Below, piece by piece: positions 19,149 to 27,344 of a stretch of DNA of 64,000 bases (its first letter is position 1; the number at the start of each line of letters is the position of its first letter). The DNA comes from an uncultured Paracoccaceae bacterium (GTDB taxonomy: Bacteria; Pseudomonadota; Alphaproteobacteria; Rhodobacterales; Rhodobacteraceae). Below the pieces are notes generated by a model. That model was not told where the DNA came from and ran no database searches. It was given only the letters and a program-made list of their open reading frames with translations. The DNA is taken from assembly GCA_947495295.1 (NCBI GenBank), contig CANLYJ010000004.1:288231-352230 (forward strand), given 5' to 3'. The translations under genes were made by a program, and so were the position numbers.

Positions 19149-19162
19149 TTGATATGTATCAA
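19149..19162 (+). promoter_or_regulatory. FNR/FnrL-type box
   Basis: TTGATATGTATCAA matches the FNR-family consensus TTGAT-N4-ATCAA at every fixed base. Its centre is about 63 bp upstream of the next ATG (19219), compatible with an activating position near -41 if transcription starts about 20 bases before that ATG. It suggests oxygen-dependent control of the downstream cytochrome c. Confidence 0.7.
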
Positions 19163-19218
19163 CGCAAGGGCTGAATTGCCGCTCTAGGCTCTTCTTATCA
19201 TGATGATAGGAGGACCCG

Positions 19219-19614
19219 ATGCGCATTGCTATTCTTGGCCTTTTGATAGGATTTGCAGCACCCGCCCTGGCGCAGGATGTGCAGCAGGGCGCGTCACTTT
19301 ATCAGTTTTATTGCGCGACCTGCCATGGGGTCGCGGGTGCCGGTAACGGGCCGATGTCGCCGTCTTTGGTGGTGCGGCCTGCGGATTTGACGACGCTAAC
19401 TGCCCGGAATAATGATGTTTTTCCGGTGACCCGCGTGGTGATGCGCATTGATGGGCGCGAACCGCTGGTCAGCCATGGCAGTTCCATGCCCGTCTATGGC
19501 GACTTCTTTGCGGGGACCGATGTGGCCACCAAGGCCGAGACCGGGCAACCGATCATGACGTCGCAGCCGATTGTGGATCTATTGGCCTTCCTGCAGGCGA
19601 TCCAGCAGGAGTGA
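19219..19614 (+). CDS. Secreted cytochrome c
   Basis: 131 residues with a signal peptide (PALAQDV) and one heme site, CATCH at residues 32-36. SMPVYGDFF supplies a likely axial Met. It resembles the cytochrome at 18017 but has a cleavable signal instead of a lipobox. AGGAGG is 5 bases before the ATG, and a perfect FNR-type box lies upstream, so it may act at low oxygen. The 3' end overlaps the converging DUF1194 gene by 36 bp. Confidence 0.9.
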   Translation: MRIAILGLLIGFAAPALAQDVQQGASLYQFYCATCHGVAGAGNGPMSPSLVVRPADLTTLTARNNDVFPVTRVVMRIDGREPLVSHGSSMPVYGDFFAGTDVATKAETGQPIMTSQPIVDLLAFLQAIQQE

Positions 19615-20298
19615 GGCGAGCTGCGTTTGTGGCGTGGTGCCTGCGATCTCCAGGATCAGTTTGCGCCGCACCGCATCGGTGAATTCCGGCCCGCTTTGGG
19701 CGGGCATGACAAAGGCGTTTGGCCCGCCGATAATGCTTTGTTCGTAAGCCTCTGGCAGGTTCTGCCCGATCTGTCCGCCGCGCAGGATCGGTAAGGCGTT
19801 GATCGTGATCCCATTGGCCAGCACCTCGTCCCGTGCGACGGTAATGGGCGGGCCGTAGCTGTTGCCCATGCTGTCCCCGGAAAAGTCGATGACACGGCGG
19901 AAGCCCCTGATATCATTACCTTCTATCTGCGCCATACCGTAAAGCAGGGCAGAGCCGATGGCGTTGCGCCCGCCCGCCTGACGGGGTGGACCGATCAGGG
20001 CGTTGGCGAAACTTTCGGCGCTTTGCATATTGGCGATGATGGTCCAATCCACAACAGTTGCCTGATTGGTCGCCCATTCCACGTAAGTCACTGCGATAGA
20101 ACCATAAAGCGTATTTTCAATCGCCGCGACCACTGCCGGATCGGTGATCGCGGTGGCGTAGGATTGGCGCTGGAATGCCAGTTCATCCGCGTCAATGGAG
20201 CCTGATGCATCAGCGAGCAGAACCAGTTCGAGATCAGTTTCAATGGTCTGGGCCGTCGCGGGTGCAGCGAGGCAGAGGGCGAGGATGAAATGGCGCAT
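19579..20298 (-). CDS. DUF1194 (von Willebrand A-like) secreted protein
   Basis: 239 residues from ATG 20298 (MRHFILALCLAAPATAQT), which gives a proper signal peptide; the frame runs further upstream without supporting features. The mature protein starts as a von Willebrand A-like domain, LELVLLADASGSID, with a metal-ion-dependent adhesion site (DASGS), and RRVIDFSGDSMGNSYG further on. This matches DUF1194, found in many Rhodobacterales and of unknown function. Converges with the cytochrome gene, overlapping by 36 bp. Confidence 0.87.
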   Translation of the reverse strand: MRHFILALCLAAPATAQTIETDLELVLLADASGSIDADELAFQRQSYATAITDPAVVAAIENTLYGSIAVTYVEWATNQATVVDWTIIANMQSAESFANALIGPPRQAGGRNAIGSALLYGMAQIEGNDIRGFRRVIDFSGDSMGNSYGPPITVARDEVLANGITINALPILRGGQIGQNLPEAYEQSIIGGPNAFVMPAQSGPEFTDAVRRKLILEIAGTTPQTQLASLLLDRLQEGQ

Positions 20299-20415
20299 AT
20301 CGTGATGGTAGCGCATCGCGGGGGTGATGCAACGTTCGGTGGGGGTGCGCGCGGTGGGTTCCGGGCATGATGCCCGAATCATGCGTTAACGCCTTTATTT
20401 TCAGCGGTTTTAGCC

Positions 20416-20458
20416 GGTCTGCAAAGCGTCGGCCACACGTCGGCAAAACGTCGGACCC
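20416..20458. repeat. 43-bp intergenic repeat, copy 2
   Basis: Same unit as at 1266-1308, differing at two positions, including the paired GTCGGCAAA-type 16-mers. The flanks differ, although both copies are followed within about 50 bp by GGGCG and GCGGTGG, so the original repeat may have been longer. Confidence 0.7.
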
Positions 20459-20459
20459 T

Positions 20460-21425
20460 TTGGCGGGGATTACCCGGATTAAGGGGGCGTGCGGTGGATG
20501 TGTGAACGTGGCGTTAAGCTTTTGGCGTAACAGGTGTGCGCACCCTACGCGAGAAGCGCGACTGCTTAATGCCGGCATCTTCATGCTTTGTGTTCCACCT
20601 ATATGGCGCACCAGACTGCGGGTAACCCAACGCATTGATTTGGAAGTGGTCGACTCATCATGGTTCTTCCATTGGTGCCACTGAACCAGCAATTGAGGCG
20701 TCCTCGCCGAGTGATTGGGCCAGTTCCGGTCACATTGCAGAGGATACTGCCACGCGATATCTGACGCCGCCCAAATCGACGGTCCGGACCTTCCTCTTGG
20801 GACGCCTTGCAAATGGTGGCGTTTCTGTGAGCAGGCCTCTCGCGGTCCGCTCTTCAACGTCGGCTATTTTGCATCCAAGCATGTTCGCGGCCCTAAGGAA
20901 TGTGACGGTGCCTGCTTTGATCGCATCGAACTTATGTTTCAGCGCGCGAGAGCAAGTGATGTGATCCGAAAGACGTTTCTTCGTCTTCACGGGGTTGGTG
21001 ACGGGCCATTGATAATGGTGATCATGACCAGCACCTGCCAGGTGGCACATTTGCACCGTCTTGCTGCCTCACGAGACGATACCCAGTTCTTTGCGGGTTT
21101 ATTGCCAAAGAACGGCACCCAACCTGTTGTCACGGTGGTTGCAAATCCGGGCAGATTTGTTGCCCATTGAGACGGTCGCGAGGCGGATCGGTTTCTGGTC
21201 GAGCAGCTTGGCGGTCCAAGTGCCTGCTTGCTCGGGCTTGTTCCTGGCCATGAGTGCCGCTGTGTCATTCAGCTGGTGGCACATCACCGCGGCGATATGG
21301 GGAAAGAGGAATTGCACGAGCCAAGGTCTTGGTTTGTGGTCAAACGCAAACGAAGGTGCAAATTTTCCGTGGGTTTACAATTCGCAGAGACTAAATCGTG
21401 ATGCAGCTATCGCGCGGTAGGGTGG
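20460..21425. other. Eroded region without a convincing intact gene
   Basis: About 970 bp with only short ORFs in conflicting frames, apart from the transposase-like fragment annotated separately. A minus-strand ORF at 20730-21056 (108 codons) has no recognisable domain, and its neighbouring frames are open for similar lengths, so I treat it as decay. This is probably where one or more mobile elements inserted and degraded. Confidence 0.55.
21099..21317 (-). pseudogene. Remnant of an IS110-like transposase C-terminus
   Basis: A 72-codon minus-strand fragment reading AALMARNKPEQ, KLLDQKPIRLATVSMGNKSARI and LGAVLW. This resembles the conserved C-terminal end of IS110/IS116-type transposases, where a short linker is followed by a KP-x-V-ALANK-ARI-WA-L pattern. 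A stretch with no counterpart interrupts it after SARI, and the N-terminal and catalytic parts are missing. Family assignment is tentative; it cannot be functional. Confidence 0.4.
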
Positions 21426-21845
21426 CTAGAAACCTTTAAAATGAAGGGCTAAGCATAAGGGGAGCAGGTTGCCATCACTTTCGCTCCACGCGTTGAAATC
21501 CATTAATCCTGCCTCATACCCTTTTTGAAACAAGATATCGTTTCGAAGGCAATGCGCATAGGCAATGAATGGGTCAACCGCCGACGGGTTACCCAATACT
21601 TGGCTAAGCACATCTTTGACAAAGTCCAAGTCGATACCATCGCGCTGCATTCCGTGTGTGCCGCTCGTGTCTTTGGCGAAGCCGAAATAGTAGCCTAACG
21701 CAAACACGTCCGTAAGAAACATTGCCGAATGCGAGTGAAACAGTGAATCCGGTATGCGATCAAATTGCTGACGCAGTACTTGCGCGATGGTCTTCGCGCC
21801 TGGTCGTGTTGTCTCACGCGAAATGCTTTGCTTTGCCTTAAGCAT
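21426..21845 (-). CDS. Hypothetical protein, 139 residues
   Basis: An uninterrupted ORF with a plausible, partly helical globular protein (AKTIAQVLRQQFDRIPDSLFHSH, FLTDVFALGYYFGFAKD, DFVKDVLSQVLGNPSAVDPF). ATG 21845 is preferred to the GTG three bases upstream. No signal peptide or membrane segment. I do not recognise a family. It is less GC-rich than its neighbours and lies in an eroded region, so it may be a recently acquired gene. Confidence 0.5.
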   Translation of the reverse strand: MLKAKQSISRETTRPGAKTIAQVLRQQFDRIPDSLFHSHSAMFLTDVFALGYYFGFAKDTSGTHGMQRDGIDLDFVKDVLSQVLGNPSAVDPFIAYAHCLRNDILFQKGYEAGLMDFNAWSESDGNLLPLCLALHFKGF

Positions 21846-21915
21846 CACGACGATCTATGCCGGTGTTTCTGACAAGGCCGTTGAGGGGCATTGTCGGGAC
21901 ACATGATAGCGAACA

Positions 21916-22197
21916 TCAGCTGTCGCTCGATATAATGGTCAGACGCGGCGCCGGATCTGAATGCGGGCATGCATCGCCGGTGCAGGTTACATCTGTCATC
22001 GGCAATAGCAGGTTATACCCGTTGTAGATGATCACATATGCATTGCCTTTTGTCCCGGCGAATTCGCCCCTAATGGATACGGAGCTATCAGATGAGGTTA
22101 GCAAAACGTCATCGGCCGACGCAGCCTGTGGGATCAGGGTTGTGCCAAGCAGCGCTGATAAGATGGCGAATTTTTGAGCTGTCTTCATTGTCTTCAT
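21916..22197 (-). CDS. Small secreted protein with a one-domain beta fold
   Basis: 93 residues: signal peptide (PQAASADD) followed by a short domain, SVSIRGEFAGTKGNAYVIIY, LLLPMTDVTCTGDACP, and a tail. The same pattern (strand, G-x-F, strand, then D-x-x-C-x-G-x-x-CP) ends the Ala-rich protein at 9233-9979, so the two share a domain. Two ATG codons compete (22197 and 22188); AAGGA fits either. Binding of a ligand or cell-wall part is possible but unproven. Confidence 0.65.
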   Translation of the reverse strand: MKTMKTAQKFAILSALLGTTLIPQAASADDVLLTSSDSSVSIRGEFAGTKGNAYVIIYNGYNLLLPMTDVTCTGDACPHSDPAPRLTIISSDS

Positions 22198-22692
22198 TGT
22201 CCTTGGGTCGCTAAGGCCGTGTCACCTTTTCAGGCTCTTGTTATGGCCCGCGCCTTTCTGTCGCCTGGTCGTGGTTCGTGCAGGCTGGGGGTGGTGTAAC
22301 TGGGCAAGAGCGTCCTCTTGCCCAAACTGGTGAAATGCAGGCAGCTGGTGCACAGACCCCTCATTGATCTGTGCACCAACCGGTTCCGAGGGGCAGGGCC
22401 CGGGACCGATCGAACAGGGATAAATGGGGAAGTTCATTGGCCCTGTTCAGCTGCACCGCTTGCTTTGGGACAGCAACTCCCGCGTGCTTGAGAAGCCAGT
22501 GCGCGGGAGAAAGTAGCCGGTGTATCGCAAAACCAATCCGGCCTGCATATCCGTATGGTTACCTAGGCAGATTTGCCTATATGCCCGGCAAGCCCTGACA
22601 GGGTATCAACAATCTGAGCAAACCTGACGTTTTGCGCGAGCCTGACCTGAACACCGGCTTGGGCATGTCGGTTTCTTGGGGAGAAGAACTGA
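22198..22692. promoter_or_regulatory. Non-coding region upstream of the histidine kinase, with two palindromes
   Basis: About 495 bp without a credible gene; the 71-codon minus-strand ORF at 22222-22437 has no supporting features. It holds a hairpin, GGTGCACAGA (22347-22356) with TCTGTGCACC (22369-22378), and a short palindrome, TAGGCA-GATT-TGCCTA (22564-22579), 114 bp before the kinase ATG. The second could be the operator of the FixJ-type regulator encoded downstream. Confidence 0.45.
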
Positions 22693-24999
22693 ATGAAAAC
22701 TTCTTTGGGCCTGGTGCTCGCGCTTTGCCTCGCCGGACTTCAGTTTATCGCCGTCGTCATTGTGGTGACGTTGTCCTATCTCGGCTCAGAGCGGGTGTTG
22801 CTGGATCATGCCCGCAATCTGATGAGTGATGTTGGCACAAATACGATTGCGCATTCCCAGGGGTTTCTGGATCCGGCGCGCAGTGCCGCCGAACTTGCGG
22901 CGCGGCTGGCCGAAAACCGTATCATTGCCAGTGAAAACCAGCAGAAGCTGGAACAATTGTTGTTTCAGCAACTCCAGCTCGCCCCACAGTTTGCCGGCGT
23001 CTATTACGGTGATCAGGATGGCAATTTTGTCTATGTTATGCGCAGCGATGGGCCGGGGCCGTACCGTTCGAAGATCATTTCGAATACTGGCCCGGTCCGC
23101 AGTACCAAGCTCATTTGGCGTACTGATGATTTTGCCGTCGTGAAGCAGAGCGATGACCCGGCTGATGTTTTTGATCCAAGGGAGCGCCCTTGGTACATCG
23201 AGGCGCAGCGGGAATCCAAGACGGTCTGGACGGACCCATACATCTTTTTCACCTCTCAATCGCCGGGCATTACAATCGCAACACCGGTTCTGCGGGATGG
23301 TGACAATCTACAGGGTGTGATTGGCGTCGACATCAAGATCAGCGCCATTTCTGATTTTCTGTCTCAGCTCAAGATCGGAGAAAGCGGCGCTGCCTTGATC
23401 ATGAACAGCAATGGTGACGTCATTGCGCATCCTCGATCCGAGTTGTTGAAGGCGGTCAACGCCGATGGCACGTTCCGATTTGCCGGCATCGATGAGATCG
23501 AAGACCCCATCGCGCGCCGCGCATTCGCCAACCTTTCCAAGATGGATTTCGTCTCTGTCGCGGCTGAGACGCATACGGAATTCAGCTATGATGGTGCGAA
23601 TTTTGTGTCCACGATCATGCCCATTATGAGTGAGGAGCTGCCGTGGACCATTGCTGTCTACGCGCCGGAGAATGATTTCATTGGCGCGATCTTGCGCAAC
23701 CGAAACCGCGACATTTGGGTCGCCGCACTTGTTGCCGTCATGACCGGCGTTGTTGGTTTGTCGCTTGCCAACTTCATCAACAAGCCGGTTCGGGCATTTG
23801 CCGTCCGATCCGCGTTGATTTCACAAGGGGAGATTGACCCCAGCGAACCCATTCCACGCACCTATAGAGAGCTTGAGCAAGCAAACCAGACGCTTACCCA
23901 AGAGATTCTTCAGCGCAAGAAATCAGAGCGTGAATATGGTCAAACCTTCAACCTGTCATCACGCGGCATGGTGCAGATCGATCCCGAAACTGGCAGGCTT
24001 CTGCGCGCCAATCAGAAATTCGCGGATATCTTTGGCTATACGCTTGATGAGGTGTCGACCATGTCAACCGACGCGCTTTGCCAAACCGGCGAGCCGATGA
24101 TCATAAGCGAGCTTGTTAAGGGAGAGGCGGATGGTGGCGGGTCCAGCGCCGAAAAGCGCTGCCGCCGCAAAGATGGCAAGGAGATTTGGGTCAAGGTGAA
24201 TGCGATTATGATCCATGATCATAAGGGTCGTCCGCTCCACCTTGTCGCAACAATCGACGACATCACGAAGAACAAAATCTCTGAGGTTCAGATCAGCAAG
24301 CTGAACCGCGACCTGTCACATCTTGCCCGGGGTGAGGTGCTTGGCCAAATGGCTGCTGGTCTTGCACATGAGTTGAATCAACCTTTGACGGCGATAACTC
24401 AGAATGCTGACGCGGCAGTGCAGACGGCCAGAGAACAGCAATGCGAGACACAAGAGCTTGTCCAAATTCTGGAGGAGCTGGATCAACAAGCACATCGTGC
24501 AGCTGAAATCATCAAGGCGCTTCGCGGGTTTGCCCGGAAGGGGGAGGAGTGGAAGACGCCCTTTGATCTGCCGGAGCTTGTCAGGCAGTCGCTGCTTCTT
24601 GTTCAGGCGGAAGCGACCGAACATGGGGTGGAAATGAGTTTTGTTGCCGACGATCTGCCGCAGGTCGTCGGTATCCGGGTTCAGATCGCACAAGTCCTTG
24701 TCAATCTTCTGAGAAACGCAATCGAGGCTATCTCAGCCAGCGGTAGCAACACGAAAAACGTTGTGGTCGAGGCGAGGAACATACCAGGTTTTGTTGAAGT
24801 CCGCGTGCGGGATACCGGGCCGGGTATTGATCCTGAAATCGACCTTTTTACCCAGTTTGAAACGACAAAGGGCGACGGCATGGGCCTTGGCCTGTCCATT
24901 TGCCGGTCAATCGTCGAAGCCGGAGGTGGCAAAATGCGTCATGAGCCGGGCGCAGGTCACGGCGCGCAGTTCATTTTTACAATACCGGCGGCAACATGA
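22693..24999 (+). CDS. Sensor histidine kinase (Cache-PAS-HisKA-HATPase)
   Basis: 768 residues. A membrane segment at about 5-27 and another near 335-358 (WVAALVAVMTGVVGLSLANF) enclose a periplasmic double-Cache-like domain (FVYVMRSDGPGPYRS, DVFDPRERPWYIEA). A PAS domain follows at about 415-525, then HisKA with His559 in LAHELNQPLTAI and the ATPase domain with GMGLGLSICRSIVEAGGG. GGGGAGAAGAA precedes the ATG. It should sense a small extracellular ligand and phosphorylate the FixJ-type regulator encoded 94 bp downstream. The class recalls DctB/FixL kinases; the signal is unknown. Confidence 0.93.
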   Translation: MKTSLGLVLALCLAGLQFIAVVIVVTLSYLGSERVLLDHARNLMSDVGTNTIAHSQGFLDPARSAAELAARLAENRIIASENQQKLEQLLFQQLQLAPQFAGVYYGDQDGNFVYVMRSDGPGPYRSKIISNTGPVRSTKLIWRTDDFAVVKQSDDPADVFDPRERPWYIEAQRESKTVWTDPYIFFTSQSPGITIATPVLRDGDNLQGVIGVDIKISAISDFLSQLKIGESGAALIMNSNGDVIAHPRSELLKAVNADGTFRFAGIDEIEDPIARRAFANLSKMDFVSVAAETHTEFSYDGANFVSTIMPIMSEELPWTIAVYAPENDFIGAILRNRNRDIWVAALVAVMTGVVGLSLANFINKPVRAFAVRSALISQGEIDPSEPIPRTYRELEQANQTLTQEILQRKKSEREYGQTFNLSSRGMVQIDPETGRLLRANQKFADIFGYTLDEVSTMSTDALCQTGEPMIISELVKGEADGGGSSAEKRCRRKDGKEIWVKVNAIMIHDHKGRPLHLVATIDDITKNKISEVQISKLNRDLSHLARGEVLGQMAAGLAHELNQPLTAITQNADAAVQTAREQQCETQELVQILEELDQQAHRAAEIIKALRGFARKGEEWKTPFDLPELVRQSLLLVQAEATEHGVEMSFVADDLPQVVGIRVQIAQVLVNLLRNAIEAISASGSNTKNVVVEARNIPGFVEVRVRDTGPGIDPEIDLFTQFETTKGDGMGLGLSICRSIVEAGGGKMRHEPGAGHGAQFIFTIPAAT

Positions 25000-25093
25000 T
25001 GCGGCTTTGTGTTTGGTCCCTGCGATTTGCGTCAATTGCCGGTATTGGCGCAGATCAAGTGCGCCGTTTTTGAAGGAAGAGGCGAGGCTGCAA

Positions 25094-25723
25094 ATGTTAT
25101 CAACTCACCCCATGGTATACATCATTGATGACGATGAAGACATTCGTTCGTCGCTGACGCGGTCATTGGGCAAGCGTGGTTTCGAGGTGACGGCCTTCCC
25201 TTCTGCCGAAGCTTTTCTTGAGGTCCATCGCGAGACTCAAGCCGGTTGCATCATCCTTGATTACGGCATGCCGGGCCTGAATGGATTGGAGTTGCAGGAA
25301 AAGCTGAACGCTGCGGGTTTCACCACACCTATCATCTTCATAACAGGCCATGGTGGTGTGCCGGAGTCAGTTCGTGCCATGCGGGCGGGTGCGCTGGATT
25401 TTCTTGAAAAACCGTTTCGAACCGAGGTTCTTGTGGAGCGGATCAACCGTGCCGTTCAGCTAAGCGTCGCGGCGCAGGCGCTGCGGGACAAGACGTTGGA
25501 CGCACAAAGACGATTGCGGGTGCTCACGTCCCGCGAACGTGAGATTGTCGATCTGATAGTCTCAAACCCCGCAAATACAACAAGTAAGGAAATTGGTCGC
25601 GCACTTTCCATCAGCCCGCGTACCGTTGATCATCACCGCGCACGCATACTCGAAAAGATGCAGATCAAATCAATTGTTGAACTCATCGAAGTTGCTTTGA
25701 ACGCTAAGCCGCCCACCGCTTAG
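25094..25723 (+). CDS. FixJ/LuxR-type response regulator
   Basis: 209 residues from ATG 25094. Receiver domain with acidic pair DDDED at 12-16, phosphoacceptor Asp56 in ILDYGMPGLNG, and Lys in LEKPFR. A LuxR/NarL-type helix-turn-helix occupies about 140-205 (LTSREREIVDLIV, EIGRALSISPRTVDHHRARILEKM). It is the likely partner of the kinase upstream. Its TAG stop is formed by the TA target bases and first G of the MITE-like element, so the original C-terminus was probably altered after about KPPTA; the DNA-binding domain is intact. Confidence 0.93.
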   Translation: MLSTHPMVYIIDDDEDIRSSLTRSLGKRGFEVTAFPSAEAFLEVHRETQAGCIILDYGMPGLNGLELQEKLNAAGFTTPIIFITGHGGVPESVRAMRAGALDFLEKPFRTEVLVERINRAVQLSVAAQALRDKTLDAQRRLRVLTSREREIVDLIVSNPANTTSKEIGRALSISPRTVDHHRARILEKMQIKSIVELIEVALNAKPPTA

Positions 25724-25984
25724 GGTCAGGACCCATTAATTCCGCTCCGCTGGTTTGACAGATTTTTCGTGTGACAAGGCGCATCTGCGCAGGAACTCTG
25801 GTTGAATTTCAAGCATTTGCAACGCAGCTCACGCGGAAAATCCGGCAAATCCTGCGGACGTCAAAACCGCTTCATCTCAGCGGCGTGAGCCATTTGCGAA
25901 TAACCCGTTATTCGCTGCATGCCTCAAACCCCTGATGTTTTGCAGTTTTGGCGCCAGCGGAGCGGAATTAATGGGTCCTGACCC
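25723..25984. mobile_element. MITE-like element, copy 2 (262 bp)
   Basis: Same length and nearly the same sequence as 7644-7905 (only about ten differences by eye). Perfect 31-bp terminal inverted repeats start with GGGTCAGGACCC; TA flanks both ends (25721-25722 and 25985-25986). It provides the last base of the response-regulator stop codon on the left and touches an IS5-type remnant on the right. No coding capacity. Confidence 0.87.
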
Positions 25985-26209
25985 TAGGCTCCAGACTCAT
26001 AACCAGAATATGACGGCAGCGATAAGAGCGATGGCTGAGAGGAAGACCTTTGGGCACTTGTCGTGACGTGTAGAGATGCGCCGCCAACCTTTGAGGCGAC
26101 CGAACAATCTTTCGATCCGATTGCGGCGTTTGTAGCGGCACTTGTCGTATTTGACAGTTTTGCTGCGAGACTTGCGATCAGAGAGGCAGGGAATGGCTCC
26201 CCCTGTCTA
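25985..26209 (-). pseudogene. C-terminal remnant of an IS5-family transposase
   Basis: Reading the minus strand from 26206 to the TGA at 25997-25999 gives GAIPCLSDRKSRSK, YKRRNRIERLFGRLKGW and RRISTRHDKCPKVF, the conserved C-terminal R-N-x-IER-x-FGRLK block of IS5/IS427-type DDE transposases, ending LIAAVIFWL. An in-frame stop at 26207-26209 closes it upstream and the rest of the transposase is not found. The DNA between 26210 and 26390 holds no recognisable gene. The left edge, TAGGCTCCAGACTC, may be the element's terminal repeat. Not functional. Confidence 0.8.
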
Positions 26210-26392
26210 TTTGAATGTCTGCTTTGACCACGTGTTTGAGATCATCTTCAAGCGGAGCGTACGTCTCCTTCCCGCCCGGCCTGCTGAACCGACTGGTCGC
26301 AGAATGACGTGGGATCGTGTCCGCTTTGGGCTGGTAGATATGTACACTTGGGGAAACAAGAAAACTGTTTCACAAACCGAATAAATTGATTA

Positions 26393-26412
26393 ATATTCAA
26401 TAATTCGAATAT
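26393..26412. promoter_or_regulatory. Candidate SoxR (ArsR-type) operator upstream of the MBL genes
   Basis: ATATTC-N8-GAATAT is a perfect inverted repeat containing ATTC-N8-GAAT, the motif I recall for the persulfide-sensing repressors SqrR/BigR, close relatives of SoxR. It lies 11 bp upstream of the first MBL gene's ATG, a position suited to repression. Related sites occur in both sox intergenic regions (39697 and 41085). Confidence 0.65.
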
Positions 26413-26423
26413 CTAGGTGAGAA

Positions 26424-27344
26424 ATGCCTCTGACACGCAGACGAGTGATGCAAAAGGGAATAGCGGTGGCCCTTTCCAGCGCTATTCCCCAGCATATTTG
26501 GGCGCAAACCACACTGCACGCGGGTGAACGTACCCTTGATACCCTGAGCGATGGCAACCTTGTGCTTCCCAAGGGCTTTGCTTTCGGTGAAACCCCACCT
26601 GATGGCGCGGATGATATTCTGGCCCGATATGGGATCACCGGCGATACGCTGACCCCCGATTGCAATGTCACCCTGTTACGCAGTGGCGATCACACGGTCC
26701 TTTTTGATGTCGGGTCCGGTCAGGAATTCATGCCCAGCGCAGGCAAGCTGATGGACGCGCTTGACGCCGTGGGGCTTGATGTGAGCGACGTTACCGATGT
26801 GGTCTTTACCCACGCCCACCCCGATCACCTTTGGGGTGTCAGGGATGACTTTGGCGATCTGATGTTCCCGGACGCGACCTATCACATGGGACAGGCGGAG
26901 TGGGACTACTGGACCGACCCTGACACCGTCACGACCATCGATGAAGGCCGCGTGACCTTTGCCGTCGGGGCCAAGAACCGCCTTGATATGCTCGCCGATC
27001 GGATCACGCTGTTCGAGGATGATCAGGAGGTTCTGCCCGGCGTCCTGTCGCGTTTGACGCCGGGGCACACGCCAGGGCATATGTCGTTCGAGGTGCAGAT
27101 CGGCGGCGAAGCCGTCATGATCGTTGGCGATAGCATCGTGAACCACCACACCGCCTTTGAAAAACCTGCCTGGCTTTCCGGGTCAGATCAGGATCCTGAG
27201 TTGGGTGCCCAAACGCGCCTTGCCTTGCTGGATCAATTGAGCGCGGCGCAAATGCGGTTGATCGGTTTTCATTTGCCAGGTGGTGGCTGGGGCCGTGCAG
27301 AACGCCGCGGTGACGGGTTTGTCTTTGTCGGTGACGACGCATGA
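26424..27344 (+). CDS. MBL-fold metallohydrolase, sox-associated (SoxH-like)
   Basis: 306 residues. An N-terminal RRRVMQKGIAVALSSA segment resembles a Tat signal peptide, so the protein is probably exported folded with its metals. The metal site is complete: HAHPDH (about residue 131), PGHTPGH, the bridging Asp in MIVGDS, and the final His in LIGFHLPGG. Such proteins hydrolyse thioesters or act on sulfur compounds; in sox clusters the role is not settled. Its stop overlaps the next gene's ATG by 4 bp. Confidence 0.85.
   Translation: MPLTRRRVMQKGIAVALSSAIPQHIWAQTTLHAGERTLDTLSDGNLVLPKGFAFGETPPDGADDILARYGITGDTLTPDCNVTLLRSGDHTVLFDVGSGQEFMPSAGKLMDALDAVGLDVSDVTDVVFTHAHPDHLWGVRDDFGDLMFPDATYHMGQAEWDYWTDPDTVTTIDEGRVTFAVGAKNRLDMLADRITLFEDDQEVLPGVLSRLTPGHTPGHMSFEVQIGGEAVMIVGDSIVNHHTAFEKPAWLSGSDQDPELGAQTRLALLDQLSAAQMRLIGFHLPGGGWGRAERRGDGFVFVGDDA

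Noticed and set aside
26142..26384. 80-codon plus-strand ORF between the IS5 remnant and the MBL gene
   Set aside because: Its start is antisense to the transposase remnant, and no domain or ribosome-binding site was seen.
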